A stretch of 64,000 bases of DNA from Acridotheres tristis (lineage: Eukaryota; Chordata; Aves; Passeriformes; Sturnidae), in the NCBI GenBank assembly GCA_037013685.1, contig CM072884.1:98684048-98748047 (forward strand). Direction: 5' to 3'. A program made the translations under genes and the position numbers. Below, one piece after another: positions 1 to 13,100 of the stretch (positions within the stretch are counted from its first letter, which is position 1; the number at the start of each line of letters is the position of its first letter). The notes under the pieces are model-generated. The model had not been told where the DNA came from, did not search any database, and worked only from the letters and a program-made list of their open reading frames with translations.

Positions 1-1721
1 GAATGGTGGGATCATACTAATGATTTGAGAATTTGTAAATAACACTATACAAGTTTGTAAGAGGCGGTGTGAATCTGTCTCTCACTCTTTTTGCAGTGTT
101 TGCATCAAACCTGAAGCATCATTTTAAAGTTATAATATTTTTGTAAACCATCAGATGCAGGTGTGAGCTGCCCTGCCCATAGCATGTACATTCTGTAACT
201 GTATTTTTCAGAGAACTGCATTGAAAAGTTTCTGCAAGAGCTGGAGAGGCAGTCCTTAGCTGAAAGTCTGTATCTTCCTGAAAAACAGTGCTAATAAAAG
301 GTGTCCCTTCAGAAGGATATAAACTGTCCTCAGACCTTGTGCTCTTTGATTTCCACTCTCCTGGGTAACAGCATTGCTGGTGCATCTCCTGAGAAGGCAA
401 ATCCCAAGCTCAGGAGTTGCTCTGGAATTTATGGTAATGGTGACTTGAGCATGGGCTGGGGAAGTTCCCAAGGAGCAGGACCATCTTGCAGGTAATTTTA
501 CATGCTGAGGTGTCTCATTAACAGACTCATCTATTTTGTCTCAGGAAGAAGAAGTGAGATCAAAGGCAGGAGAAGAGCGAGATAACAAAATCAGTTCTAA
601 TAAAAGTAATGGATGTCTCAATTTTTGCTTCCCTTAAACAGGAGGATTTATTGCTCTTCTTTAAATTTTGCAAGGCCTTTTGAGAGTTGCACTCATTTTT
701 GTGCTCAGACATACTGCACATTTTGCCTTATGCAGCTGTCTTTTATCATTAGAGAAGAAGTAATAATTCAGGCCTCAAATTTAGCTTTTGTCTAAAAGAA
801 ATGAGGTTGATATATGCACTGCCTACACAATAGGATACCATATAATCCCCTCATCTGTTAGAAGGGAACAAGTTATTTATGTTAATCCTCAACCTAGATG
901 TATCTGTTTGTAGCTGTTACTTTCTGACAGTAGTTTCATTATGCATCTTTTACTGCAATGGGAAGTGGGTGACACAGGGGAAATGTGAACTTGTTTGCTG
1001 CATGTGTAAATTTGCTGTAGGCAAGTGCTTTAGGTTTAAAGCAGCAACTGTGCAGGTCAAGGGCAGCCACACTACTCAGAGAGACTGGTCTTTTTTCATT
1101 GCTTGGGCAGAATAAATTGCAAAGTCAATATACATCACAAAGTGGCAAAAGTATACTAAATTCTAGAAGTTCTTTAGGAGCATAAGAAATTAGTAGGAAA
1201 AACAATTTTACCTAAAAGAGGTTTCATTTTCACTTTCTGTGCATCGTGTTGGCCAAGATGTGACAAGCCTCAGTGAATATTTATGAACCCATGAGATGAG
1301 CTGAAAAACAGTGAGATCTAAAAATTAAATGGGAAGTTTTGCTTAATGTGACTTCTGACCCCTGAATTTTTACTCAGGGTGCCTTTTTAATTCTTTACCA
1401 CAATTTTTTTCTGAATTAAAGCTAAACTTACCCTTGTTTAAATCCCTTTCTTCCAACAGCTGGAGCTTCAAGAAATACAGTCAATACTGGGAGAGAGCAA
1501 ATGGGCAGCAGTGCTCTTCAGCTGTTGATACCCATTCAAATGCACTGCTCCTATCCTAAAGCATTGTATTCAGTGTATAAATAATAGCCTAAAGGTCCTG
1601 CTACTAGTGGAGGGTTCAGTAACTGTGACTTCCAAGGACCCATTGCAAAGGACTAAACCTGTGTGTCCTATACTTTCCTCTAGGACCAAGGCTTACCTTC
1701 TCAGAGGAAAATGTTTTGGAC
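1..1721. other. Unique non-coding sequence, no feature recognised
   Basis: AT-rich sequence with few CpGs. Short open frames exist on both strands (up to 93 codons), but they overlap one another, resemble no known family and lack convincing splice sites. I see no repeat, RNA gene or regulatory island. Confidence 0.6.
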
Positions 1722-1972
1722 TATTAGGTGCCCAGTGGCACGACTAGAGGCAATGGGCACAAACTGAAGCACAGTAGGTTCCCTCTGAACAAAGGAAACA
1801 CTTTTTTTCACTATGAGTGTAACACAAATTGCCCAGAGAGGTTGTAGAGATTCCCTTCTTGGAAATATTCAATAGCCATTTGGACATGGGTCTGGAGAAC
1901 TCAAGCAGGGCCACCTAGACTTGGGTGGTTTCCAGAGATCCCTTCCAGTCTCAACCAGTGTGTGATTCCCTG
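1722..1972 (+). repeat. CR1 LINE, 3' end fragment
   Basis: This is the 3' end of a chicken-repeat-1 (CR1) non-LTR retrotransposon in plus orientation. Typical CR1 tail phrases appear in order: an 'ggcaatgggcacaaactgaa' stretch near 1750, a 'cccagagaggttgtagagat' stretch near 1835, and a 'gatcccttccagtctcaacc' stretch near 1940. It ends near 'tgtgattcc', a worn form of the terminal 8-mer. As is usual for CR1, the copy is truncated at its 5' end and keeps only the end of ORF2 and the 3' UTR. It cannot code or move. Point differences and small indels suggest moderate age. Confidence 0.9.
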
Positions 1973-3585
1973 ATAAAACAAGGTCAATATTGTCCCATTA
2001 GAAATGGGAACACCCCATCTGCATTGACCACCATATCCATAGAAGACATTCCTTACTGTATTTTGCTTGTGATTTGTAGTCTGTATGTATCTTATGTTTA
2101 GGCAGCAGCTGATCATAATTATTTAGCTGAGTGTTTCTCCAGGGATAATTAATGAAACTGAGTTCTTGTTTCTGTGCCCTGGAGAGGCAGGAGAGCAGTG
2201 ATCTTCCTTAAGGCAAACAGGATTGGCCTCAGCACATAACCCACTTTTTTGAGGACTGTAATTTTTCAGAGAGACTGAATTATTTAATCAGCAGTGACCT
2301 AATAAAATGTATGTGGCAGGTGCAACAGGGCTCAGGGAACTAATGAAGTAAGGATGGTCCTGGCTCAGGAGTAGGGGGGATGAATTGAGAAGCTAATATG
2401 GGATGAGCCAGCCAAAGAGATTATTTTCTTGCACAGGCAATAAGGAGAGCTCCACAAAGCTGTCTGAAATCCTACTTTCCTAGAAATTCACTCCTTTAAG
2501 CTTGTGGACTGGATTCTTTGACCCCCAAAGAGAGATAGGATGCCCTTCCCCTTATCTGTAACCAGATGACAAGGAAATAGAGACCTGGACTTCATTCAGC
2601 ATTAGCATGAAGACAACTGGGGAACCTGAACTGGTGGGACTGACTGGGGGCAGGTGCTGGGGATTGCCAGCCAATGTCCCACACAGTGCACGGCACTTCC
2701 TGACAAGAAGCTGCTAGTAAATGTGGGTATTTATGGGGTGGATTACAGTTATATTCATAAAATATTATCCTGAGGAAATAATCTGTTTATTTATGAGAGG
2801 AAATAGTGGTTGAGGCTGTCTTTGCTATCATGGTGTTTGATTCTTTGCCACTGACACTGCAGATGAGAGTCTGGCTCTCAGATAGGAAAGATAGTTCAGG
2901 CATTAGGGCATGAGCCATGTAAATCTGGATTCAGATCCTTTTCTGTGGTCTGGGAAAGCTATCAGAGGTGGAGTTGGCCTTTCTTGGTTCCACCTGGTAA
3001 GGAATTAAAGATCTGATGTCCAATTGCCTGGGCTCCCTCTGCACTAAGGAGAGAAGAGCACTTTAGGAGGGCAGGTTCTTGCCATGCCACCTTGCTGGCG
3101 AGCACAGAAGGGCTGCCAGCACCTCACCATGGCCTGTCACTCTTGTGTCTTAAACCCCCTTGCAGCAGCACTGCTCTCCTGCCTTCCCAGCCCTGCAGCT
3201 GCTCCTTCCTGCCATGGCAATGCCCCAGAGCCCTGCTGCTGCCTGACTGGAGGAGAAAAATGAGCTAACACCAACCTGGTAAAAAACACGTTGTCTTGCC
3301 CCAAACTAATTCCTTCCTTTGGCTTGTGACAAGGCCATTCGTACAGCCAGGGCTGAGGAAAGGATCAGCAGCCAAGCCAGGAGCCCACGCCATCCCCATG
3401 TCTACACTCAGTAGCCAAATACCTTCTGCAACCAAGGCCATTATCTGTGATGGGCTCCTGGAAGACAACTAAGGCTATTTCACCAAGAGCAGAGCCAAGT
3501 CCTTACCCAGCACTGCAGAGAGATTTAGGGCAGCAGGGTGTGGAGGAGCCCTTCCTCTCAGCATTTGTGCAGGGCAGGGTACCAC
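1973..3585. other. Unique non-coding sequence, no feature recognised
   Basis: No recognisable repeat, exon or RNA gene. Short open frames are unsupported. The stretch around 3.05-3.25 kb is somewhat more GC-rich but has almost no CpG. Confidence 0.55.
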
Positions 3586-3630
3586 AGCGAGGTGTCACGT
3601 CCGTGTGGCACCGTGACTCATTGGCTCAGC
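3586..3630. promoter_or_regulatory. Small CpG cluster with AP-1 consensus and inverted CCAAT
   Basis: Four CpGs (agcg, cacg, tccg, accg) fall within about 30 bp in an otherwise CpG-poor region. A perfect AP-1 consensus TGACTCA lies at 3614-3620 and runs straight into ATTGG, the reverse of CCAAT. The motifs are visible; a regulatory role is inference, since such short motifs also occur by chance. No transcription start or gene is recognisable beside it. Confidence 0.2.
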
Positions 3631-6600
3631 TGGCCCATGGGCACTCTTAATCCATCCCAGGCTGTTTCTCACATCGAGTTGCTTTGAAAGTTTGAGAAAG
3701 TTTGCTTTACTCTTGATTCCTCATTTTTGCACAGCTCACTCCATCTGGGCCTGAAAGTCAAAGCAATGAAATGTTGCAATAACAGCTGTGCTTGCAAGCC
3801 TACTATCCCAGCTGATAATTAAATGCAGAATATCTCTAGAAAAACTCATATCTAGAGAAGACAAGCCCAGCTGTTTTTAAAAAATTCAAACAACTGAAAC
3901 TGCAGGTGCTTGTGCAAATTAAAGCTCCTCTCCCCTTCTCAGGTTAAAGATTTAGCTGAGGTCATGAAGGACCTCTCCTATTGTTTAAAGCTGCTGGTGC
4001 AGAAACTCATAGTTGTGTTAAGCAGCTATTGGCAGGGACACAAGGTGGCCACAGCCATCGCTCCCAACATCTACTGTTTGAAAAGATGGATTCTGTGCAG
4101 CCACTGCCTGAGCTTGTTAGCTTGCCCTGTACCTTCCCAGCCTGCCAGCCAGTGCAGGGGCATGGATCAGGGTGTGCAGGAAAGGTTATTTACTCCAGGC
4201 TGGCTGAGGGTAGGGCTTCACCTGGAGCCAGCTGGCCTCAGCCAAGGTAGGATTGATGGTGCCTGCATGTTAGTGGTAAGCAAAGATCCACTTGATTATA
4301 GATTATGTCTATCGTGCATCTCTCTGGCTTGTGTGGGGAGCTGAGCAAAATGTGAGCAGATCAGAGCAGCTGATCTGAAAAAATGGTTATTTTTCCTCTG
4401 TTCAGTTGTGGCTTTTTCTGGGTTTAATTTGCTCACAGGCTGCAGTACAGAGAGCAATACCTGCCTACCCTGAGACTGGGCTAGCACAGTGCAGTCCTCC
4501 CAGCAGTGGCAGTGGGGGACATGAGCAGCACTTGCCTTAGGTACATCTTGTCTGAAAAATATCTGTGTCTTATCCCTGATTTCCATGGTCTGTCTGGAGA
4601 CAGCTCTAAAAGCTGGAAATGGCCTGGGACTCCTCTGGTGGAAGACCTCCTAGTTTTCTCAATGGTGACATTCCAGTGTTTCAACTGAAAAGCAGTGGCC
4701 TGGGTGTGAGCAGTTTGGGGTCCAGGTGAGAGATGAGGCTGCCAGGGGCACCCAGCACCCACAGGACAGCTGTGCAGGCAGCACCTGCCAGGATGGAGGG
4801 TATCCAGTGCCCTCCAGGGTGGGTCCAGGCAGAGCTTCTCATGTGTATGCAATAAAGACACCAGGACATTTTCATAGTTTTCGTCTTTCTGTTCCTTCAG
4901 TCTATAAAATCATGAGCTGTTAATTTTTGGGCAATATTTATTCCTTCAGGCTTATTTGGGTGGGAGGAGGATGGTTTGATGGGAAGAATGGCCAGTGCTT
5001 GTTCCCAGGGGCAGGAAGGGCATTTTGAAGGACATGCTGTACATCAGTGCTTTTGTGGAAGGTAGAAACACTTGAACTCTTGGAGAAGTGCACTTCATAA
5101 ATCAAGGAAAAGCTTTCCTGAAAATAGAAAGTTGGAGAAAACAGAGGAGGTGATGGGTAAACACTTATGTAGTCCATGGCTGCCTCATTCTTCACAGAAT
5201 TAGCTGTTTAACACAGCATTAAAATGCTCTGCAGGAATTAAAAGGAGACATATTTAGCCTTTGTATTTGTGAAATGAATTTTGAAAACTGTGGATCAAGT
5301 TCAAACTGCCATTGAGTTTGCTTCCCAGGTCTACAGAAGTCATGAAACCACAGTTTTGAGAGAGCTAATTAACTCCTTAACCTCAAGATGTGCATGACAT
5401 GCAGCGTTGTTAAGGGTTCCCTCACTAATCACTTCTGTGGGCTTCAGTCAGCTGACACACACATTCCTCAGACAGCCAAATGTAGCGACCCTCCTCTAAA
5501 GCAACCTCTGCAACACGTCCTTAATTCTTTCCATATTGCACATATTTTCTTAATATACAAAGCTGTAGTATACTGAGTTTGTGGGGGCAGCATAAAATTA
5601 GTATAAAAACAAATAATACTGACTCTACTATGCTTATTTTACTGCTCTGGTTGCATTTTATTTATTAAAAGCCCTTCTCTTTTTTGTCCCACTTCTTTTC
5701 TCTTCACTTCAGTGAGCTAGCTGACAAATTCTCCAGCTTTTACACTTGATCTTTGCAGAACTTAGGGTATTTGTTGAAAATTTTAGTTTGAGCTTATAAA
5801 CTTCTTGAGATAGGGGGCTGAATTTCCTTTCAGCTGTAGATGACAGAAGACTTCAGCAGGAACTTCAATCAAATAGCTCTCACCTCCACTAACTTCCCGT
5901 TTTGAGTGAGGCTCCAGGGGGTCAGGTGTCTCTTGACCTAAAATATTTCTACCTCCCAATGCTGAGTTTCTGGCTGTCCTGGCTCCCACAGGGAAAGGTG
6001 GTCCATGGGTTGCCATTGCTGTTCCAGTTGCCTCTCCAGGTAAAGGTTGCTCAGATGAGGCTTTTGCTGCAGTTGGTAAATGCTGCCATTAACCAACACT
6101 GCAAGGTCTGGGTCCTGGGACTGGAGAATGATGGACGTTTCTCAAAGTAAACATGGGGATTTAGTTGAGAAGTAGCTGCTGCCACAAATGTTAGCCTGGC
6201 TTTCAGCACTGATGGTGTGATTGGTGTGTATTGTCAGCTGAAGATAAGACGCCAAAATTCTCTAGGGGGAAAAAAAAAGAGACCAAATGAGCTTGAATGA
6301 GAAATACACTGCATGCTGGTTAATCCTCCTTGAGTGCTGACTGGAGGACCAGGAAAGCTCCATTTTGTTTCCACATTTAAATAAAAGACAATTGATGCAG
6401 TTTCTTCCAAAATATGCAAATCATGACTAATTTAAAACATTAAAAAATCCTCAATAGATAAAACTAGTTATAATTTCAAAATAAAATTTTCTAAAAGTAG
6501 ATATATTAGGTCATTCCCAGAGTGGGCTGTAACTTCAGCTCTTTACATTTTGCCTGTTCACTAAGAGGTGCCTTAAAGGGACTTGAATGTGAGAGGCTTG

Positions 6601-9600
6601 GAAAATTGAAGGCTTTTGTCTTGTCTGCATGACAAATATGGAGGGTGAAGTCAGGGCTTCATGATCTTCAGCAAGCTCATAGCTATTTATTTTCCTTCAG
6701 CCTGTCATTACATCCCTATCTTGCCCCACCACCTGCCCCCAGCCCCTTGTTGCTTTTGATTTGGATATCTCTGAAGGTCACTAGAGATTCAAAAAGCTCT
6801 TTTTTAACAGTCGTGCCTATTGAAAGGATGGTCAAGTTTTGTTTTTTTCTCATTTTTGATGCCCTCTGATATTATTTTCCATTTTCCTCAGCTTGCACAA
6901 TTAAATGGGCCACTGCCACCTCCCAGTTCCCCTGCCTGTTTCCTGCTGATCTTGATGAACTGTCAGTAGTTACCTGTGTGGGTTGTATGTACACAGGGCA
7001 GGGTTTGCTGACTCAAGGCATTCCATCATTTTTCCTTATTAGAGTAATAAATCCATAGGGAGACTTCACTTTTTGCACTAGTACTCATTTTAACTGAAAA
7101 CTTAGGAACCCTTGAAGTCTATGAATAGCATATACTCCAAAAAGAAGGGAAGGACCACTGACAGCAGTGGTTCTCTGCAGTTGTCTACATTCCTGTTTTT
7201 TTCTCTGACTGACTCTAATGACCCTGTTTGACAGCATCATCTCTCAGGATCCTTAATTCTTCCCATTGAAGACTCACCTTCCCAACATTAGTTATCTCCT
7301 GGAAACTGGTTGGGTATTTTGGGTGCTCGGGAGGCAAAGCTAAGCTGACCTCTTCTAATTTTCTTTTTCTGCTCTCTGGAGGATATTTACATGTGCACTT
7401 CCCCGATCAACCATGCTTTTCCAGAAGCATTGCTGTTGGAATAAAACCCTAAGGCAGACTCCATGCCAGGCAGGTGGGAGCAGATAGCAGCAAGTACTTG
7501 AGCAGGGAGAGCAGAGTGCTGAGGTGACAAAGGGGCTGCCAGGGAAAGAGCAAGGAGGTTTTAAGGTCTGAACAGAGGGGATATGGGAACAAAGAGGGTC
7601 TGCAGTAAACTTTCTTGCAAGTCTGTGTTCTCCAGTGAGCAGCTTCATATATGAAGGTTAAGCCCTGGTATAAGCACATGAAAACATTGAGGATCCATCA
7701 AGAAATAGTTGTTTAGCTGCACAACCTCTCGTGTTTGAATAAAGGGATTTGCTGCATTGCCGTGACCTGGCATGGTAAATTTAGCACTGGCTTGTACTTT
7801 TACCACACTGAGGTTTTCACATGTCCATGCTGGCTCCTGTTCTCAGTCAGGGCATACCTGCATATGGCACAGACAGGTGATAATGCCACAGACAGACACA
7901 TTTTTCTCAAAGCATGATCTGCCCTGGGACTTCTGTCACTGTAGGACACAGCAGTCCTAAAGGAGAACCAATCTCTATCCCCTTTGCTTCACCAGCTGTG
8001 AAACTGGGGCTCCCAGACCCTGCACCAGCCAAGTGCAGCTGACATCTCAGTGGGTGATGAGCCCTTGCTGCATAACCCTGTCAGCACCAGGTACCCCAGG
8101 CAAGAGGTGGCCTGGGCACCCTCGATGGGGACAGGTGCACAAGGCAGTGCCAAGGGGCAGAGGTGGCTTCTGGCACAGAGGGTGGAGATCTGTTGCTCTG
8201 GGCAAAAAACACTTGTGGTTTGGAAGGAAATGAAAGATATTTATCACACAGAAACTATATTGGCTACGTAACTCCTTGCTGGAAGAGGTAGTTTGGCAAG
8301 ACAAACATAACCTACATAACTGAGTCCAATTTCTTTAAACACACTGCCCTGTATAATAACAATAACTGAGGCCTTTTGCTGCCAGGTTGTTGAGTCACAA
8401 AAGTGAAAGAAAGAAACCCAAAATAAACAAATTACTGAGGGGTTTGAGCTGGCTACTTTGGATCTATTTTTAATCAAGATTTTAGCTGTAAGAATCTTGG
8501 GATTTAAGATTCTGCCTATATCATATGTAAATAACATTTGGCACTCTAGTGAAGTTCAGTGTTCAAAATTCAAGGAATAGCTTTGGTTTGGGCTCGTCTG
8601 TAGATATATTGTCAGCAATTGTTGATTTTTTGCAACACCCACAGCATCTGCAGTTGTGTAAAGCATGTTGGCCTTAAGTAAAAGTGGCAGCTATAGCAGC
8701 CAAGTGCTGTTCACAGCATCAGCTCAGATAAACCTCTCTTTCTTCCTCGAGGGCAGCCCCATTTCCTAAAAGTGCAAACACACAGAATTTGCATGGGAGT
8801 GTGAAACACAAACTGTGCACTGTAGCTGGAACATGCTCCCCTGACCCTCAGCTGCATCTCAGCTCCTTCAGCAGAGAAGGAGAGTGGGTTTGAACCGTCT
8901 CATCTGAACAGCTCAGGGCTGTTTTTTGAGCAAAACCTGACAAATTTGTGAATATCCACAGAGATGCTCAGATATGACCCTAAGTGAGATTTCCTCACTT
9001 TTATAGACTCAGAGATGAGGGCAAAAACCATCCAGCCCATCTCTCTGCCATCACAGGTTTGTTTTCACTGTATTTCCTATAGCAAACATTGCATGAGCTG
9101 TCCTAGTTTAAGTCAAGGTGAAAGTTGCCTGTCTGCATAAAGAAATTTTGCTTTTTTTCACAGCAAAATGGCAGTCTTGCTCTGCAGTGCCAACACAGAT
9201 GTCACTCACCACTGGCAGCTCACACTGAGTGGCTGCAGCCTGAGGAGCCCATTCTTCAGACACAGAAGGCAGCTCTGAATCCATCCAACTATTTTTTGTA
9301 ACAAAGCTTTGAATGTAATAAAGCTTCATTTCTTCATCTGGGAGCACTTCAGACGGTGAAAAGGACAACAGACATGCAGACATACCCTCATGGCTCAAGC
9401 CCCCTCTCTGTCCCTTAAGGCTGTAGCAGCAGGATAGCTCACTGCTCTTGAGGAGGTTTTTATTTCATCTGGGAGCAGAAGTAGGTTCCATGCAACCACC
9501 AAAGCATCCATGGGACCAGGTGGCTAGAATGCAGCAGCCTGGCTCCTGTACCCACCAAGTTCCAACCATCAGTCTTCAGTTTGCAGCTGTTTAAAGGCAG

Positions 9601-10004
9601 ACAGGAGTAAAATAGATTAAGAAACAAGTTATAATTTTTTACCATGTTCCTTGCTGCAGCTCACTGCACATCTGCACAAACATGGGCTCGAGGGGGTCTG
9701 GGCCCACAAAGACCCTCTGGCCTCATTTGTGTGCCTATCTTTGGGTGACACAGGGCAAAACCAAGCTTGGAAGTGTTCCAGGGCACCTTCCCTGGCCTCT
9801 ATCAGGTGCCACAGGGCCCTCCTGCAGCCATGGCTGGGGCACTGCTGTGTGCTGACAATGCATTCGCACTTCTGTAGGATCATTTACTCTTTCTGGATAT
9901 TTGAAACCAGGAAGAATACTGTGTATTGATTATTATCTTTTAACAGCAGGCAGCAGGGGCACATAGTGGGAGTGAGAGAGGGGTCTGGACTCTGCTCTCC
10001 TCCT
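3631..10004. other. Unique non-coding sequence, no feature recognised
   Basis: Long stretch without a recognisable repeat or exon. The longest frame (about 3910-4344, plus, 144 codons) begins near a pyrimidine-rich stretch ending in 'cttctcag', but has no recognisable protein and no good donor site. Local pyrimidine runs occur near 6.7 kb. A weak CR1-like resemblance near 9.0 kb is too degraded to call. Confidence 0.55.
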
Positions 10005-10190
10005 CCAGCACCCCACGGTCAGGTGCCCTATGGAGACCTCTCCTACAGCAGGGAGCCAAGGATAAGGGCAACTGGAGCTTACTTCTGTCAGGAAGCATTT
10101 GCGGAGCTCAGACTGACATACTGAGGCAAACAGCAAACGCTCCAGGACCGCATAAATAAGCCGTCACTTTGAGCGAGTATGTAACTGAAA
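10005..10190. other. CpG-retaining island, candidate conserved non-coding element
   Basis: About six CpGs lie within 180 bp, in contexts such as 'cacggtc', 'gcggagc', 'gaccgcat', 'gccgtc' and 'gagcgag', well above the surrounding density. There is no open frame of note and no repeat signature. Retained CpGs in unique, non-GC-rich DNA can mark constrained or unmethylated elements. That reading is inference only. Confidence 0.2.
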
Positions 10191-13100
10191 AGCAAGCAGA
10201 TTGGAAAATTATCTAAAAATAGTGGAGCAAAGATTAGCAGCACAAGAATCAGCTCAGAAGCATCAGGACACTCCTGGGCTTATTCAAATCACAAGTTCTT
10301 AAAGGAGGATTGCAAAGATGTTGAAAATACACAGACAGCTCTACACATTACTTGGGTTTGCCTGAACTCCAGGAGAGCACGATGTTCTGGCAGGGCACAG
10401 CAGCTACCTGGGAAGTCTTAGCATTTTTAATGAGGGTTATGAAGAATTTTATTATCATGGAAAGGAATATAATAATTTCCTCAATAAAAAAGCTCCTTAG
10501 TCAGTAACAACTGCCTAGTGCTTGGAGGCAATTCAGCCGTCTTTAGCTGTCATTTCAGAAGACATATGGCAAGAACAAGATCAAATTCATATTGCCTTTC
10601 ATATCAGGAAAATTCCCCATTAATAATAGGTTTTTCTTTAAAATGTGTGTCTTGGAGTAAAATAATTTGAGCTGTATGGGGTTTTATGAGACACTCTAGA
10701 GGGAGAAGTCTGCAGAAATTTCTGACCAGCTCCTCTCTTTACCTTACTCACTTCAGACCTCATTAAGAATTTCAGTCTTCCAGCTCGTTTCAGTTGCACT
10801 TGCATTTTCTCCCACCTTTCTGCAATCCTCTTTGGTTTGGTTTGTTTTGGAATGATTATCCATTAAGTGTTTATTACTTTATTGAACTAACATGGCTCAT
10901 GAATGCATATTTTCTTTCCCTTATTTTTCCTACGTTTTATAGTGTATTCACTAACTTGCATCCCTTGTGGGAGTACAATACCAACCTACAATACTAATTG
11001 CTCTTGCAGGATCTTGGTAGCAGAGCTGCCTTTGTTTTCTCCCAAGCTGACACCTCTCTTGCAGTTTTGAGTCCACACCATGAGCTTGCCATGAGATCCT
11101 TCAGAAGCTTTCCCCCTGCAGCTGTAGAGGTGACTCAGTTGTCCAGACACTGCTGTGATCTGATCTCTGGTCAGTAAGGGCTTGGTGGTGGATGAGCTGA
11201 ACCAGAAGCTTCCTGCTGCTACAAGAGAGGAGAGCTCATTCTCCTCCATCCTGGATCCCCTCTATGCCCTTCCCCAGACTCCAGTCTGAACTACCCACTC
11301 CTCACCTCCCTGACTCCTTGCACCAGCTCTGGCACTCATCTGATTGTAAGATAAGCCAATTTGGACCAGTAAAACAGCAGACCTGTGAGTTAGTCATTCA
11401 GCTTGAGTTGCCTTGTGAAACCATACCCTCCAGCTAAAATCACATCTGTGCATTAAGCTATACCTGGACACAGTTTGCACCATAACAAGAAATATACAAA
11501 CTTTAATTTCTTAAAATTTGAATTATAAGTTCTAGAGCGGATGGAAAAACATGTCAGCAGTGGATATCAAACTGCTACTAGATTATATGGCCACTAAAAG
11601 CCAACTTTTGTGTCATTTCTCATGAGGTGGCATTTCAGTGGGCAAGCTTGGGCAGCTACACCAAAATTACCCACTCCTGTCAGCAACACTGCTACTTCTC
11701 CTGTTGGTTTGCCCTGCAGCTTCAGATGGGTCACTCACCTCTGTGTCTCCAGCTGGAGACACAGCAGCAGTCTAGGCACAGCAGAGGTGGCAAATTTTTA
11801 AGAGGGAGATATTGTAGTCCTTTCTCTTTTTTGACTTGCTCCCATTGTCTCATGCACACCCTTAGTTCCCAGGAGAAAAATGTCCTGAGCTCTGGCAGTA
11901 ATTACTAAGAGCACAGCAGATAAGCAGTTTCAGTAAGTTGAGCAGGGATCACAGGGCAAAGGGTGTACCTGGGAAGTTATATTACTACTTTTAAAAAGCA
12001 CTTTAAAGATGAGGCATGCTTCTTCTTCATGTATTCTCATTATTATGATCAGTCTTTCTACCTACAAAGGAGCAATGGCACCTGCCAGGGCTTGCTATTG
12101 CTCTCCCTGAGTCATTATAGATGTAGGGGAAGTCAGTTTAGAGAGGCTGTGCTGGCAGCCAGAGCTGGGTGTGCTCCTCTGACTGCACCACTGCCTTCCC
12201 TTGCTGTGCTGGGAGAGCCTTCTGTGCCTCTGTTTAAATGGGGACAATAGTTATTTACAGCTTGTCTCCTCGGTGCTGTGAGACCAGACTCATTAGTGCT
12301 GGCAAAGTACACAGCCACCTGGATAAAAGGGACAGATAAGTGCTTGGTTTTGTTATTTCAAGACCCGGATCAAAGAATCAAGGGCAGCCTTGATTTACCA
12401 CTGGAGGTACACCTGCAAGAAATGTCCGATTAGAAATCAAGCAATAAAACCACTGACAGTAAAAACAACAATGAAGGCATGAAAAAATGTTTGCAGCTGG
12501 TCAGCTGGAACACAATGAATCAAGGAAAACCACGAAGCAACCGCTGGGTTTTTTCTGACACTTTTGACCATCTTGTTGCAAAGACTTTTAAAACAAAACA
12601 AACACTCCACAGGATATATAGCTTGGGGTTTTTTTAGAGGAAACAAGGAAAGGACAGCAAGGGCTTTCCTTCCCCTCTAATAACTGCAGCTTTTGGAGGA
12701 AGTAGGTTCTACGTAAAATGTTAATGATTGAACAATAAATTCCTTAGTAGTAGTTAAAGCTGGGCTGAAGCACAAATCTGTCTCTACTTCTATTCTCTGC
12801 CACTCTGACAGCCAGAAAAGGTTGTCAGGCCTAAAGCCACCAATAAATATTCCTGCTCCCCAGCAGCACACTGTAGTCTTCATGCCCCAGTGTCTCCAGG
12901 TAAGCACCTTCACATGGTATTAGGTACAGGCTGACATGTTTTATACATCCCCTCCAGTCAGTAGGCACTCACATTCCTGCAAGGTTAAGAAAGGGCATTC
13001 ATCCCATCAGAGAGCAGTAAAAGGATGCAGAAAGGTAGGTCACAGTTATGCAGGATGGAAGAAGAGGTGGCATGGACTTTTCAGGGGAGCAAGCCCTGGG

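Noticed and set aside
3910..4344. 144-codon frame preceded by a pyrimidine tract and 'cttctcag' acceptor-like site
   Set aside because: No good donor or recognisable protein, and a second overlapping frame runs through the same bases.
9001..9060. Possible minus-strand CR1 tail ('atagactcagagatgagg')
   Set aside because: Only a few short matches to the CR1 terminal region; too degraded to separate from chance.
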